DNA of 64,000 nt from Mycoplasma zalophi (GTDB lineage: Bacteria > Bacillota_I > Bacilli_A > Mycoplasmatales > Metamycoplasmataceae). Positions 1 to 10,179 of this stretch are shown in pieces. Each line of letters opens with the position of its first letter. Within the stretch, counting starts at the first letter, position 1. Position numbers and translations under genes: made by a program. Below the pieces are notes generated by a model. The model was not told where the DNA came from and searched no databases. It saw only the letters and a list, made by a program, of their open reading frames with translations. The stretch is from positions 204,139 through 268,138 of the forward strand of contig NZ_JAOOPZ010000001.1 of assembly GCF_025486335.1 (NCBI RefSeq). Reading direction: 5' to 3'.

Positions 1-559
1 GTTCAATGTTATATTTTTCTTTGTAAATTCTATTTAATTTTGGCTTTGCTAAACCTTCAGATTTTTTATGACCTATTGACAGACCAATAACTGGAAATGC
101 TTGCCCTTTAATATCTAGAGCATCAATTATTTCATTAACTCCAACCCTTACTAAACCTAAAAAACATGTTCCTAAACCTAACTCAATAGCCATTGCCTGA
201 GCAGTTGTTGCTTGAATAAAAGCGTCTCCCACTGCAACTGTATATGTTTCAGAATCGTGGCTGTTGTATTTATATTCTGGAAATTCCTTTAAAGCAATAT
301 TCATTCTGTTGTAATCCGCAAGAAAAACAATAAGCATTCCACAATTTTCTAATTGTTTAGCCTTTGGATGTATTTTTGATAGTCTATTTAAAACGGCTTG
401 ATCTTTTACAATAATAGCTGATGATGAATGTCAGTTTGATGATGTTGGTGCATTTGCAATTGCATCCAAAATTTGTTTTTCTTCATCTTCTGTTAATTTT
501 TTATCTGGATCAAAATCCCTTACACTATATCTATGTTTTATCTTTTCACTAAATGTCAT
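1..559 (-). CDS. Nitroreductase family protein, C-terminus outside window
   Basis: FMN-dependent oxidoreductase of the nitroreductase fold; members reduce nitro compounds, quinones or flavins with NAD(P)H, and the substrate here cannot be told. 186 codons are visible and the gene runs off the left edge. The N-terminus has the family signature RYSVRDFD (residues 10-17), then APTSSNWH, the flavin-binding segment near residue 40, and a mid-protein stretch AVGDAFIQATTAQAMAIELG typical of the dimer-interface helix. The ATG at 559 is preceded by a clear AGGAG. It is divergent from trpS. Two UGA codons would be Trp. Family call is firm, specificity open. Confidence 0.85.
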
Positions 560-680
560 TTTTTCTTATCTCCTATAATTTAAATTTTATAATTCTTTAA
601 TTAAAATTTTTAAAAAATTTTTTAAATGAAATCAATAAAATAGGTTATTTTTTCAGTTTCTATTTACTATGTAAATAATT

Positions 681-686
681 TATAAT
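681..686 (+). promoter_or_regulatory. Probable -10 box of trpS-thrS
   Basis: TATAAT about 39 bases before the trpS start, in the 165-base divergent gap after the nitroreductase start. No convincing -35 is visible, as is common in mycoplasmas. A GAGG at about 713-716 serves as ribosome binding site. Confidence 0.5.
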
Positions 687-724
687 ATAATAAAGAAATA
701 CAAATCAAAATTGAGGTTTATATT

Positions 725-1714
725 ATGAAGAGATTATTAAGTGGAATAAAACCTACTGGGGAATTAACGCTAGGAAATTACCTGGGAGCATTAAGAAATT
801 TTATTAATTTACAAAATAATTTTGATGCATATTATTTTGTGGCAGATTTACACGCTTTAACCACAAATGATAACAATCCAGAAGAATTAAAAAGAAGAAG
901 AAAAGAAGCTGTTGCATTGTATTTAGCGTGTGGGTTAGATCCTTCAAAATGTACAATTTTTTACCAATCACAAGTCTATGAACATGGAATGATGCAGTGA
1001 CTTCTTACTTGTGAAACAACACTTGGTGAATTGAATAGAATGACACAATTTAAAGATAAGAGTCAAAAATCCCTAAAACAAGGAAATGGAACTGAAAGTA
1101 TACCCACAGGATTGTTGATGTATCCTACATTAATGGCAGGAGATATCTTATTGTATGGCGCTGAATATGTGCCTGTTGGAGAAGATCAAACACAACATGT
1201 TGAATTAACAAGAACAATAGCAAGAAGAGTAAACAACAAATATAAAACAAGTTTAGTATTGCCAGAAGCTTATATACCAGAAGCAGGAGCTAGAATAAAA
1301 GACTTACAGGATCCCACATCTAAAATGTCTAAAAGTGATAAAACTTCAAAAGGTACAATTTATCTTTTAGAAGATCCAAACTTAGCATACAATAAAATTT
1401 TAAAAGCAGTTACAGATTCAGAAAATAAAGTATATATATCAAATGAAAAACCTGGGGTAACAAATTTATTAAATATTTACGCAGGACTAAAAAATATAAC
1501 TATTAAGCAAGCGGAAGAGCATTTTAAAGATAAAAATTACAAAGTTTTTAAAGAAGAAGTTGCTACTGAAGTTAAAAATCTTTTAGTCGATATTCAATCT
1601 AAATTTAAAGCATCACTTGATGAAGTGGAAAAAGTAACAGAAGAAGGAGCAAAAAAAGCCCAACTTATAGCAAAACCATTATTAAATGATTTACTTAAAA
1701 AAATGGGTTTTTAA
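725..1714 (+). CDS. trpS: Tryptophan--tRNA ligase
   Basis: Charges tRNA-Trp, which in this organism must also decode UGA. 329 residues, normal bacterial length. The class I signature is present in its TrpRS form (SGIKPTGELTLGNYLGA, residues 6-22, with the HIGH-like GNYLG) and KMSKS sits near residue 200, preceded by DLQDPTSKMSKS. The frame crosses a UGA at 998-1000, decoded as Trp, so the enzyme itself needs UGA reading. It is 8 bases from thrS, so the two synthetases are probably one operon. Confidence 0.97.
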
Positions 1715-1722
1715 AATAAATT

Positions 1723-3468
1723 ATGAACAATGATTATAAAACAAAACTAAATCACACAACAAGCCATTTACTTGCTGCAGCGGTATTAAAACTTTATCCT
1801 GATACTAAACTAGGAATTGGTCCAGCAATAGAAGATGGGTTTTATTATGATTTTGAATTTTCTCAACCACTTTTAGAAGAAAATTTAAAAGATATTGAAA
1901 AAGAAATGAAAAAACTTGCAAAAGGAAATTGAAAAATGGTGCAAGTTTCTGAAAAAGATTATGATTTAAATTCTCAACCATATAAAAAAATTCTTTATGA
2001 TGAATTTAAAACCCAAAACAAAGAAGTAACATTTTATAGCTTGCAAAACCCAGATAATGGTCAAGTTTTATTTACAGATTTATGCGCAGGAAATCACGTA
2101 GATAATGTAAAGGAAATTAAACATTTTAAAATATTATCATTAGCAGGTGCTTACTGAAAAGGTGATAGTAAAAATAAAATGTTAACCAGAATTTATGGTA
2201 CGAGTTGACAAACAAAAGAAGAATTGGATAATTATTTACAAATTTTAGTAGAAAGAAAAGAAAGAGATCACCGTAAAATTGGAAAAGAATTAAATATTTT
2301 TACTTTTAACCAATTAACAGGACAAGGTTTTCCAATTTGATTAGAAGACGGGATGAAAATTCACAATTCTATTCGTGATTATGTAACTAAGTTAGATAAA
2401 TTATATGGATTTAAAGAAGTTTTAACTCCTCATTTTGGTGAAAAGAAACTATATGAAATTTCAGGACACTGAGCTCATTATCAAGACACCATGTTTAAAC
2501 CAATTGAAATGGATAATGAACAATTAATTGGACGTCCAATGACATGTCCACACCATATTATGTTATTTAATATGACAAGACGTTCATATCGTGACTTACC
2601 AATTCGCTATAGTGAACAATCAAGATTATATAGATATGAAAGATCAGGAGCTTTAACAGGGTTAGAAAGGGTTAGATCAATGGATCTTACTGAAGGGCAT
2701 GTTTTTGTAAGACCAGATCAAATCAAAGATGAATTTAAACATTTATACAAAATGATATTAGAAGCATTGAATGATTTTAATATTGAAATAGATCATATTT
2801 CACTTTCACTTCGCGATCCAAAAAATACAGAAAAATTCTTTGATAATGATGAAATGTGAAATAAAGCTGAAAATGATTTAAGAGATTTATTACAAGACTT
2901 AAAAGTTGAGTACAAAGAATTTATTGGTGAAGCAGCATTTTATGGTCCTAAGATTGACATTCAAATTAAAACAAGTATTGGTAGAATCATTACAATGTCA
3001 ACACTTCAATTAGACTTTTTATTACCTACAAAATTTGATATGAAATTTGTAGATCAAAATGAACAATTAGTTACCCCTGTTTTAATTCATCGTGGATTAA
3101 TTGGTACATATGAAAGATTTGTTGCAATTTTGCTTGAACAAACAAAAGGAGCGCTTCCATTTTGATTATCACCAAAACAATTGGTTATTGTTCCAATTTC
3201 AGATAAACACTATGAATATTCACAAGAATTGTACTCATTTTTCTTAAAAAATGATATTAATGTTGAATTTGATTCAAGAAATGAAAGAATGAACAAAAAA
3301 ATTAGAGAAGCTCAAATTCAAAAAGCAAAATATGTCGCAATCATTGGAGATAAAGAAACAGAAGAACAAACAATAAGTTTAAGAGCTTATGGCCAAGATA
3401 ATACTGAAGTATTTACAAAAGAAGAATTATTAAATAAATTTATAGCATTAAAAAGAGAATTAAAATAA
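1723..3468 (+). CDS. thrS: Threonine--tRNA ligase lacking the TGS domain
   Basis: Charges tRNA-Thr and clears Ser-tRNA-Thr. 581 residues against about 640 in E. coli. The protein starts almost directly at the editing domain: HTTSH lies at residues 11-15 (E. coli His73/His77), so the N-terminal TGS domain of about 60 residues is absent. The second editing pair CAGNH is present, so proofreading looks intact. The catalytic zinc ligands are also visible: Cys in MTCPHH, His in TEGHVF and His in LIHRGLIG. Several UGA Trp codons are crossed. The stop overlaps the next start by one base (TAATG). Confidence 0.96.
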
Positions 3469-3962
3469 TGTCAAATTACAAAATAGAAACTTACAAAATT
3501 GAACGTGTGTGTGGTTTAACATATCATTGAAGAATTGCGCTATATAATATGTTATTTATAGTGTTACCTTCTGTTCTGCTTATTTTTCTTTTAGGGCATG
3601 ATATAGAATCAATATATAACTCTTATTCTCATAATTTAACTTGATGAATGCTACTTTTAATTACTTTTGGATTTTGATGAATATATGTTTTAAATACTTT
3701 ACTTTTTATTTATGTATTTAAGTGATTTGGTTTTGAGATATTTAATGTATTAATGCCAATTTCTGTAGTGCTTTTATCCTTAACCATGTCAAGTGCATTT
3801 AGTGAAGAATTATGATTTTTAAGAATCATTTTATGTATTGTTTTATTCTTTAGTTTTTATCCAACAATTTTAGTAAATAAACACATAGCAAAAAAACAAT
3901 TAGCAAAGAAAAAACAACAAGATTTAATTCAAAGACAAAAAAATAAATCATTATTAGATTAA
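3468..3962 (+). CDS. Small multi-pass membrane protein, unknown
   Basis: Not recognised. 164 residues with five or six UGA-encoded Trp, so it is invisible as one frame under the standard code. A polar N-terminus is followed by about four hydrophobic helices (around residues 22-42, 55-80, 85-105, 118-135) and a basic, Gln/Lys-rich cytoplasmic tail. The start overlaps the thrS stop by one base, implying translational coupling. It ends at a perfect palindrome terminator. Position after two tRNA synthetases says nothing clear about function. Confidence 0.75.
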
Positions 3963-3971
3963 AAAAGAGCG

Positions 3972-3997
3972 AGATATTTTAAAATATCTTGTTTTTT
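3972..3997 (+). terminator. Intrinsic terminator after trpS-thrS-membrane protein
   Basis: Perfect self-complementary AGATATTTT/AAAATATCT followed by TGTTTTTT. It also rules out a start for the next gene upstream of 4016. Confidence 0.7.
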
Positions 3998-4015
3998 ACA
4001 CAAAGGAACCAAAAT

Positions 4016-5023
4016 ATGAAAATATTAGATAATAGTGCTATTTATTTTTCCAAAACAGCTAAAATAGCAAAAAAAACACTAAAAAATAACATTACAACAT
4101 TACAATTTTTTCAAAGAAATGATAATGTTATTTTGTGTGGTATAAATGAGGTTTTAGATATTTTAAAAACACATACAAATACACAAAATTATAAAATAAG
4201 CTTCTTAAAAGAAGGAACAATAATTAACAATAAAGATGTTGCATTAGAATTAGAAGGTCCCTACTGAGAATTTGGTGAATTTGAAGGAATAATAGATGGT
4301 ATTTTGGCGCGCCAATCTTCAATTGCAACTAATGCTTATAGAATTAAACAAGCAGCTAGAAATAAAATAGTTGTATCAATGGCAGATCGTGCAGATCATT
4401 ATAGAAATTTAAGTGGTGATGGTTATGCTATTGAAATTGGTGGAATAACTAATCATGCAACATATGCATCAAGTAATTTTAAAAAAGAAAATACTTGAGG
4501 TTCAATGCCGCATGCATTAATACAAATGTTTGATGGAAATATAATTGAAGCTTGTAAAGCTTATTTAGACACTTTTGATACTGATAAGTTAGTTGCTTTG
4601 GTTGATTTTCATAATGATGTAATAACGGATTCTTTAAAAGTTTTAAAAGAATTTAAAACAAAATTAAGTGCAGTTAGAGTAGATACCTCAATTTCTATGA
4701 TTGATAAAATGTTTGTAAATAATGAAAAAGAATATGGGGTAACTCCCAACCAAATAAAACAATTAAGACAAGCATTAGATAATAATGGTGGAAAACACGT
4801 AAAAATTATTGTATCTAGTGGTTTTAATGCTGAAAAAATTACATATTTTGAACAAGAAAATACTCCAGTAGATATATATGGAGTTGGTGGTGCTTTAACT
4901 AAAATATGAATTAATTTTAGTGCCGATGCAACAAAAAATAATGGAAAATTATGTGCAAAAGCAGGTAGAAAATACAGAGAAAATTCTGAACTTATTGAGT
5001 ATAAAGAAACAACAAATAATTAA
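4016..5023 (+). CDS. pncB: Nicotinate phosphoribosyltransferase
   Basis: Converts nicotinate and PRPP to nicotinate mononucleotide, the entry of NAD salvage in organisms without de novo NAD synthesis. 335 residues. Family motifs read in order: LELEGPYWEFGEFEGIIDG, DGYAIEIGGITNHATYAS, GSMPHALIQMF, and the C-terminal IYGVGGALTK that binds phosphate. It is short relative to the roughly 400-residue enterobacterial enzyme but in line with the short Firmicutes/Mollicutes form. ATG 4016 is chosen because AAGGAACC precedes it and the in-frame codon at 3989 lies inside the terminator stem. Confidence 0.92.
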
Positions 5024-5113
5024 TTTGCAACTGATAACAATTTTATAAATTACTTTTGTGATATTATTGATTAATTACAAAATAAAGTCTATATCAATAA
5101 AACAAAACTATAT

Positions 5114-5119
5114 TATAAT
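5114..5119 (+). promoter_or_regulatory. -10 box placing the 5' end at the GTG start of the lipoprotein
   Basis: TATAAT ends 6 bases before the GTG at 5126, so transcription would begin at or within a base or two of the start codon. There is no Shine-Dalgarno sequence before 5126, consistent with a leaderless message. Confidence 0.5.
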
Positions 5120-5125
5120 ATAGTT

Positions 5126-6546
5126 GTGAAGTCGAGAAAATTTAAGAAAAAAATTAAAAGGAGTAGTGTGCTCGTTTTTGGTGTACTCTTGGCAACAATA
5201 CCATTACTTGCAGTATCTTGTAAGTATGAAGAGCTGAATAAAAATGAACAAACACAAACCCTAATTTGAGAAAATAAAATTAAAAACAAAGAGGTTTTAC
5301 CAAATATTTTAGAAATACAAGATGCAGCTGATGTGAATTTTTATTATTCATCATGGGGTATACAACCATTTTATAATTTAATTCGACTTGCGATGCTTTC
5401 TAAGCAAAATGTAAAATTTTATGTTGATGGTGATAGAGAATTTCAGAACTCTTTAAATGAAGGGAAATTTTTAGATTTTTTAAATAATAAAAGAAAAACT
5501 AATAAAATTACACAAAATACAATTGACATTTTAAAAGGAAGTAGTGAATATGATTATTATGAAATTGCAGATAAATATGCAAAGGAAAATAAAGATAAAA
5601 AAATAAATGTTTTTCTTAATTCAGACCACATAACAAATCACATATGAAGCAAGTATTATAATTCACTTACTAAATTATCAAAAAATAATAACGTAAATTT
5701 AATAGCAATTGAAGACTCAGATTTATTGGGTGATTTTTTATATGATTCATTTTGAAATACAAAAGAATTTAAAGATCTATGATTTAATAAAGAAAACAAT
5801 GAATGAATGATACCTGCAAACGGAAGAGTAAGTAGACAAAATCAATATCTTTTAGCAAACACAATTGACAATTTAAAATTGTTTTTTAGTAGTGGAATTT
5901 TAAGTACAAAATTAATAAATTTAGGATTTAAAAACATTTATTCATTTTTTAATGACGAAAATAAAACATTAAAAGATATTATTTTTTCAGAAAGAGATAA
6001 CCAAAAAGATAAACCAAAAAGGTTATTTTCATATTGGCCTGAAATAATTGGTTTAGATTGAAAAAAAGAAAAATCAATTGTTGATAAAGTAAAACAAACA
6101 GAAAATAAACCAACTTTAATCGTTTTAGGAACAAGTCGTGCAAAAAACGATATTAATAATTTAGATATTATTGTGGAAAAATACTCGGAAACATACAGTA
6201 TTTTTTACAAGGGCCACCCTGGTTCAAATTATATTTCTAGAAATATTGAATTAAGATTTAGAGATGATAAAAAAATTTAGTAAATGTTTTGGAATCGCAA
6301 ATTCAATCTGAAGAATTAACTACAAATCACGCAATAGAAGAAAACGGTTTATATTTTGATAAATGAATTGGATTAGATAGTATTTCTAGTGCATTATATG
6401 GAATAGATAATAATAAAAACTCTATTGAAGATTTACTTGCTGTATATGACCTTAAAAAAGGTAAATTAATTTTTCAAGCAGAAAATAAAGAAGAATTTTA
6501 TGACTCTATTAAGTTATTGTTAAAAAAATTAAAGGAAAGTAAATAA
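5126..6546 (+). pseudogene. GT80 sialyltransferase-like lipoprotein, broken by a frameshift in an A7 tract
   Basis: The first frame (5126-6280) gives a 384-residue lipoprotein: basic N-terminus, hydrophobic stretch and lipobox LLAVSC near residue 32. A missing base in the A7 run at 6269-6275 moves the rest into another frame that runs cleanly to TAA at 6546. Read through the shift, the protein has three features in the order of Pasteurella-type GT80 sialyltransferases: an acidic IEDSD segment (compare YDDGS), YKGHPGS at residues 361-367 (compare KGHPG) and SISSALY after the shift (compare SSLYF). The last motif binds the CMP-sugar phosphate, so the truncated form should be inactive. The donor is unknown. 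GTG 5168, with AAAAGGAG before it, is an alternative start but would remove the basic end of the signal. Sequencing error is possible. Confidence 0.6.
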
Positions 6547-6547
6547 T

Positions 6548-6886
6548 ATGAAAAAGTCAATTTTAAAAATCTTTTTGAGTGTGTTTTTGTTGAGTGTGGC
6601 AATTGTTTTAATAGTTTTAGCTGCTTTTTCAGATTATAAAAGAATGTATCAAGGACCTGTTTGAATTACACAACTTTATCATTTAATAAATTGACAAGCA
6701 AGAGATATGCAAGATGTTATTTACAAAATAAAAATTGGATATATAGTTTCATCTACTTTTGCTACATTAATAACCATAACTTTTCTTACAACATTTTATT
6801 TCTTTTATGTGCGCAATTATATTCCTAAGAAATATTGTTTAATAACTAAAATACAAACAATAATAAGTAAAAAAATAATCAAATAA
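6548..6886 (+). CDS. Small membrane protein, unknown
   Basis: Not recognised. 112 residues with a strongly hydrophobic helix at about 8-28 and a second at about 70-93, separated by a Tyr/Gln-rich loop containing two UGA Trp codons, and a Lys-rich C-terminus. The start lies one base after the stop of the lipoprotein gene, with GGAAAG in that gene's end as ribosome binding site, so the pair is probably co-transcribed. It could assist the neighbouring surface protein, but nothing in its sequence shows that. Confidence 0.65.
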
Positions 6887-6930
6887 AAAAATAACAAAAC
6901 CAAAAACAAAAAAAGCTTTGTTATTTTTTA
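6886..6930. terminator. Bidirectional terminator between convergent genes
   Basis: AAATAACAAA and TTTGTTATTT arms flank an A-rich loop, with T runs on both sides. It serves the membrane protein gene and rsmA, which converge here. Confidence 0.65.
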
Positions 6931-6939
6931 TTGCTTAAA

Positions 6940-7710
6940 TTATATTTCATTAAATTCTTTAAAAAGCGTTTTGAAGGTTTCTAAATTAAGTTCCTGTGCT
7001 CTTGTATTTTCATTTAAATTTAATAAGTTAAATTTCGACAAAATTGTTTCTTTTGAGTATTTTATCAGTAAATTGTTGAGCAATTTCTTTCTTTTAAAAG
7101 AAAAACAAAGTTTTATAAATTCTAGAAATTCAGTTGTATTGAATTCAATATCAGTTTTAAATTCAAAAGAAACAACGCTTGACCACACCTTTGGAGCAGG
7201 ATTAAAAGCATTAGGGCTTACATCGAATAATTTTTTTACGTTGCAAAAATAATTACTTGAAACAGTTAATTTTGAGTAATTTTTTGTTGATGGTTCAGCA
7301 ATTATTCTTTGAGCTACTTCTTTTTGCATTAAAATTATTGCTTTGGAAAATTTGTGATAATTATCAAATATTTTAAATAAAATATCACTTGTTATATAGT
7401 AAGGAATATTTGCAACAATAACTGAGTCTTTTTCAATGGATGATAAATTTTCTTTTAAAAAATCAGCATGAATTAACTCAAAATTATCATCTTTTATATC
7501 GTTTTGCAAAATTTCTATCATATCTTTATCTATTTCGTATGCAATTACTTTTTTGGCTTTTTTTACAAGTAATTTAGTTAAAGCACCTTGACCTGGACCA
7601 ATTTCAATTACGGTTTTATTTTCAATATCGGTTGCATTTGCAATTTTAAAAAGAATATTTTTATCTTCTAAAAAATTTTGTCCTAAAGATTTTTTTGCTT
7701 TTATTTGCAT
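6940..7710 (-). CDS. rsmA: 16S rRNA (adenine1518-N6/adenine1519-N6)-dimethyltransferase
   Basis: Methylates two adjacent adenines in helix 45 of 16S rRNA late in 30S assembly. 256 residues, normal length. KKSLGQNFLEDKN at the N-terminus, the SAM-binding IEIGPGQGALTKLL (residues 36-49) and the catalytic NIPYYIT (NIPY, near residue 102) are all present. The start overlaps the end of tatD by 10 bases, a pairing often seen in Firmicutes. No oddities. Confidence 0.97.
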   Translation of the reverse strand: MQIKAKKSLGQNFLEDKNILFKIANATDIENKTVIEIGPGQGALTKLLVKKAKKVIAYEIDKDMIEILQNDIKDDNFELIHADFLKENLSSIEKDSVIVANIPYYITSDILFKIFDNYHKFSKAIILMQKEVAQRIIAEPSTKNYSKLTVSSNYFCNVKKLFDVSPNAFNPAPKVWSSVVSFEFKTDIEFNTTEFLEFIKLCFSFKRKKLLNNLLIKYSKETILSKFNLLNLNENTRAQELNLETFKTLFKEFNEI

Positions 7711-8471
7711 TTTATTTTAAATACTTTCTCTACATTATTTTCAGCTTGTTTTATTAAGGTATTTTCTGAAATCATTTTTAGTGCTGCTATAAATTTATAA
7801 GTATATTTTACATAAGGACTTTTATTTTCTTTTCCACGCATAGGAGTTGGTGCTAAATAAGGTGTGTCAGTTTCAACAAAAATGCGATCAAGAGGTATAT
7901 TTTTAACTGCTTCTTGTGTATCTTTTGCATTTTTAAAAGTAACTACTCCTGAAATAGAAAAATAAACATTAGGATTTTTTAATAAAACTTCTACATCATC
8001 TTTGTTACCAGAAAATGAGTGAAAAATAAAAATCATATCTTTATATTCTTCTCTAAAAACAAATTTAATAGCATCTTCCATTGCATCTCTTATGTGTAAC
8101 ATAACGGGTATATTATGTTTTTTTGCAACCTCAACTTGACTAATTAGTGAAATTAATTGTTCTTCTTTTGATGGTGTATTATCATAATGATAATCTAACC
8201 CTATTTCACCGATTGCAATTACATCTTTTGTAATTATTTTTTCAAGATCTAATCCGTCTTGCATACCATTTGATTCATTTGGATGAATACCAATAATAGG
8301 ATATACAAAATCTAATTTTGAACTTAAATTGATGGTTTCTAAGGAGTTATTAAGATTAGTTCCTACCATAAAAAGTAGTTGCATTTCTTCTTGGTGTCAA
8401 TCATTACAAATTTGTACAGGATCTTCAAAATATTCTTTAAATGGATGTGTGTGTATGTCAATATATTTCAT
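7701..8471 (-). CDS. tatD: TatD family metal-dependent hydrolase
   Basis: TIM-barrel metallo-hydrolase; family members act as 3'-5' DNases or RNases. 256 residues. The true start is ATG 8471 (MKYIDIHTHP), with AAGG before it; the metal-binding HTH motif lies upstream of a UGA Trp codon and would be lost in a standard-code translation that starts at 8384. Further signatures: GEIGLDYH, the His of LHIRDA, and VETDTPYLAP near the C-terminus. Adjacent to and overlapping rsmA. Confidence 0.93.
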
Positions 8472-8530
8472 ATTATTCCTTTTTTTATATAAACAATTAT
8501 AATTTAAAGTATATATTAATGAGGAGAATT

Positions 8531-9895
8531 ATGGACAACATTATTAAATATAAACAAACTAAAGAAGAATTTGACAAAATGATTCAACAAATTGCTGATT
8601 TATGTAAAATTCCTTCTGTTTCAGTTACAAATTTAGAAAATGAATTTCCTTTTGGAAAAGAAGTAGATAATGCTTTAAATTATGTTTTAAATTTATCAAA
8701 AGAATTTGGATTTAAAACTTTTAAAGATGCAAAAAATCGTTATGGGTTTGTGGAAATTGGTTCAGGTAAAAAACTTATTGGTATTTTATGTCATTTAGAC
8801 GTTGTACCTAGCGGTGATGATTCACAGTGAGAAAGTGCTGCTTTTGAACCATTAATTAAAGAAGATGAAATTTTTGGAAGAGGTACTTTAGACGATAAAG
8901 GTCCATCAATTATAACTTTACATGCAATGAAATATATTCTTGATAATAATTTAATTGACGATAATTACACAATTAGAGCTATTTTTGGTTTAAGTGAAGA
9001 AACAACCATGGAGTCTATGAAATTTTATTTAAAAGATTTTGGTTATCCAGATTTAGGATACACACCAGATGGAGAATGACCGCTTGTTTTTGCTGAAAAG
9101 TTAATTTTTGATTATAACTTAAAATTTGACCAATACCAAGATCTGAAATTATATGCAGGTGAAGTTTATAATCAAATACCTGATGCACTTGTTGTTGAAA
9201 CAAAAGAAGCAAATGATTTATCTAAATTATTTAAAAAAGAAGATATCGAAATTTTAGATACAAACAAATTTTTAGTAAAAGGTATTGCAGGTCATGGATC
9301 AACACCAGCAGCAGGTGATAATGCTATTTTAAAATTTATAAAAACTGTTGTTGAACATGATAAAAAATATCTTGAAAATGATTTTTTCAAATATATGTAT
9401 TTAAACTTTAAAAACAGTGATTTTTCAATGCCTGATTTATTTTTTAACTATGAAGATGAAAGTGGAGTTTTAACTTCAAATCCCGCAATTTTAAGAACTG
9501 AAAATAATGAATATGTTATTGGTTTTGATATGCGTGTACCTGCTAAAAAAACACCAGAACTAGTAACAAAAGATTTACTACATTATTTAGATGTGAATGA
9601 ATACAAATATACATTTGAAATGGTAGGATCTAAAAATGCTAAATATATAGCACCCGATTCTGAACTTGTACAAACATTAATGAATGTATATAGACAAATT
9701 ACTGGAAATTATGAAGAAAGACCAATAGCAATTGGTGGTGGAACTTACGCAAGAACTTTTGAAAATTGTGTTGCTTTTGGTGCAACCACCAAAATGGAAC
9801 TTATGCATGCTCCAAATGAAAGATTCACATTTAAAGAAATAAAAATGGACTTAGAAATCTATATAAACGCTTTAAAAGAATTACAAAAATTATAA
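8531..9895 (+). CDS. pepV: M20 family dipeptidase (PepV/Sapep type)
   Basis: Zinc dipeptidase releasing amino acids from dipeptides in the cytosol, which suits an amino-acid auxotroph. 454 residues. Metal ligands read as CHLDVVPSGDD, RGTLDDKGPSI, GLSEETTMES, PDGEWP and the late MHAPNE. The lid-domain segment GHGSTPAAGDNA is also typical. The start at 8531 follows GAGGAGAATT; an in-frame ATG at 8441 overlaps tatD and lacks a ribosome binding site. Three UGA Trp codons are crossed. Ends in a GCC-stem terminator. Confidence 0.92.
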
Positions 9896-9911
9896 AACAA
9901 ATTTATTTATT

Positions 9912-9933
9912 AAAAGCCGTTTTAGGCTTTTTT
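9912..9933 (+). terminator. Intrinsic terminator after pepV
   Basis: AAAAGCC, a GTTTTA loop, then GGCTTTTTT. Short but well-formed with a T run. Confidence 0.7.
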
Positions 9934-10111
9934 AATATTATTTGACAACAATTTATATTGATTTTTGAACTAATTTGTGTGAATCAAAACTCAATAAAGA
10001 CTAATGCGCTATTCAAGGTTTGAAAAACAAATAACAACACTTTCTTTTTGTATTAATATACAAATTTTTTTGTCAAAACCAGTTAATTTTTTTGTGTTTT
10101 TTTAAGTAAAT

Positions 10112-10148
10112 GTTGTTTTTTTTTTTTTTTTTGATTTGTCATTATAAT
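10112..10148 (+). promoter_or_regulatory. Promoter with T17 homopolymer, candidate phase-variable switch
   Basis: A TATAAT (10143-10148) lies 31 bases before the SPFH gene start. Just upstream is an uninterrupted run of 17 T (10116-10132), with TTGTTT (10112-10117) at its left edge and TTGATT at its right. The tract covers the place where the -35 and spacer would be, so length changes would alter promoter geometry. The rest of the 284-base gap from 9896 holds the pepV terminator and no gene. Confidence 0.55.
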
Positions 10149-10179
10149 TTCGTTTGATTAAACAAATTGAAAGGAAAAA

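Noticed and set aside
8441..8530. Upstream in-frame start for PepV
   Set aside because: It lies within the start region of the opposite-strand tatD gene and lacks a ribosome binding site, whereas ATG 8531 has GAGGAG and a normal N-terminus.
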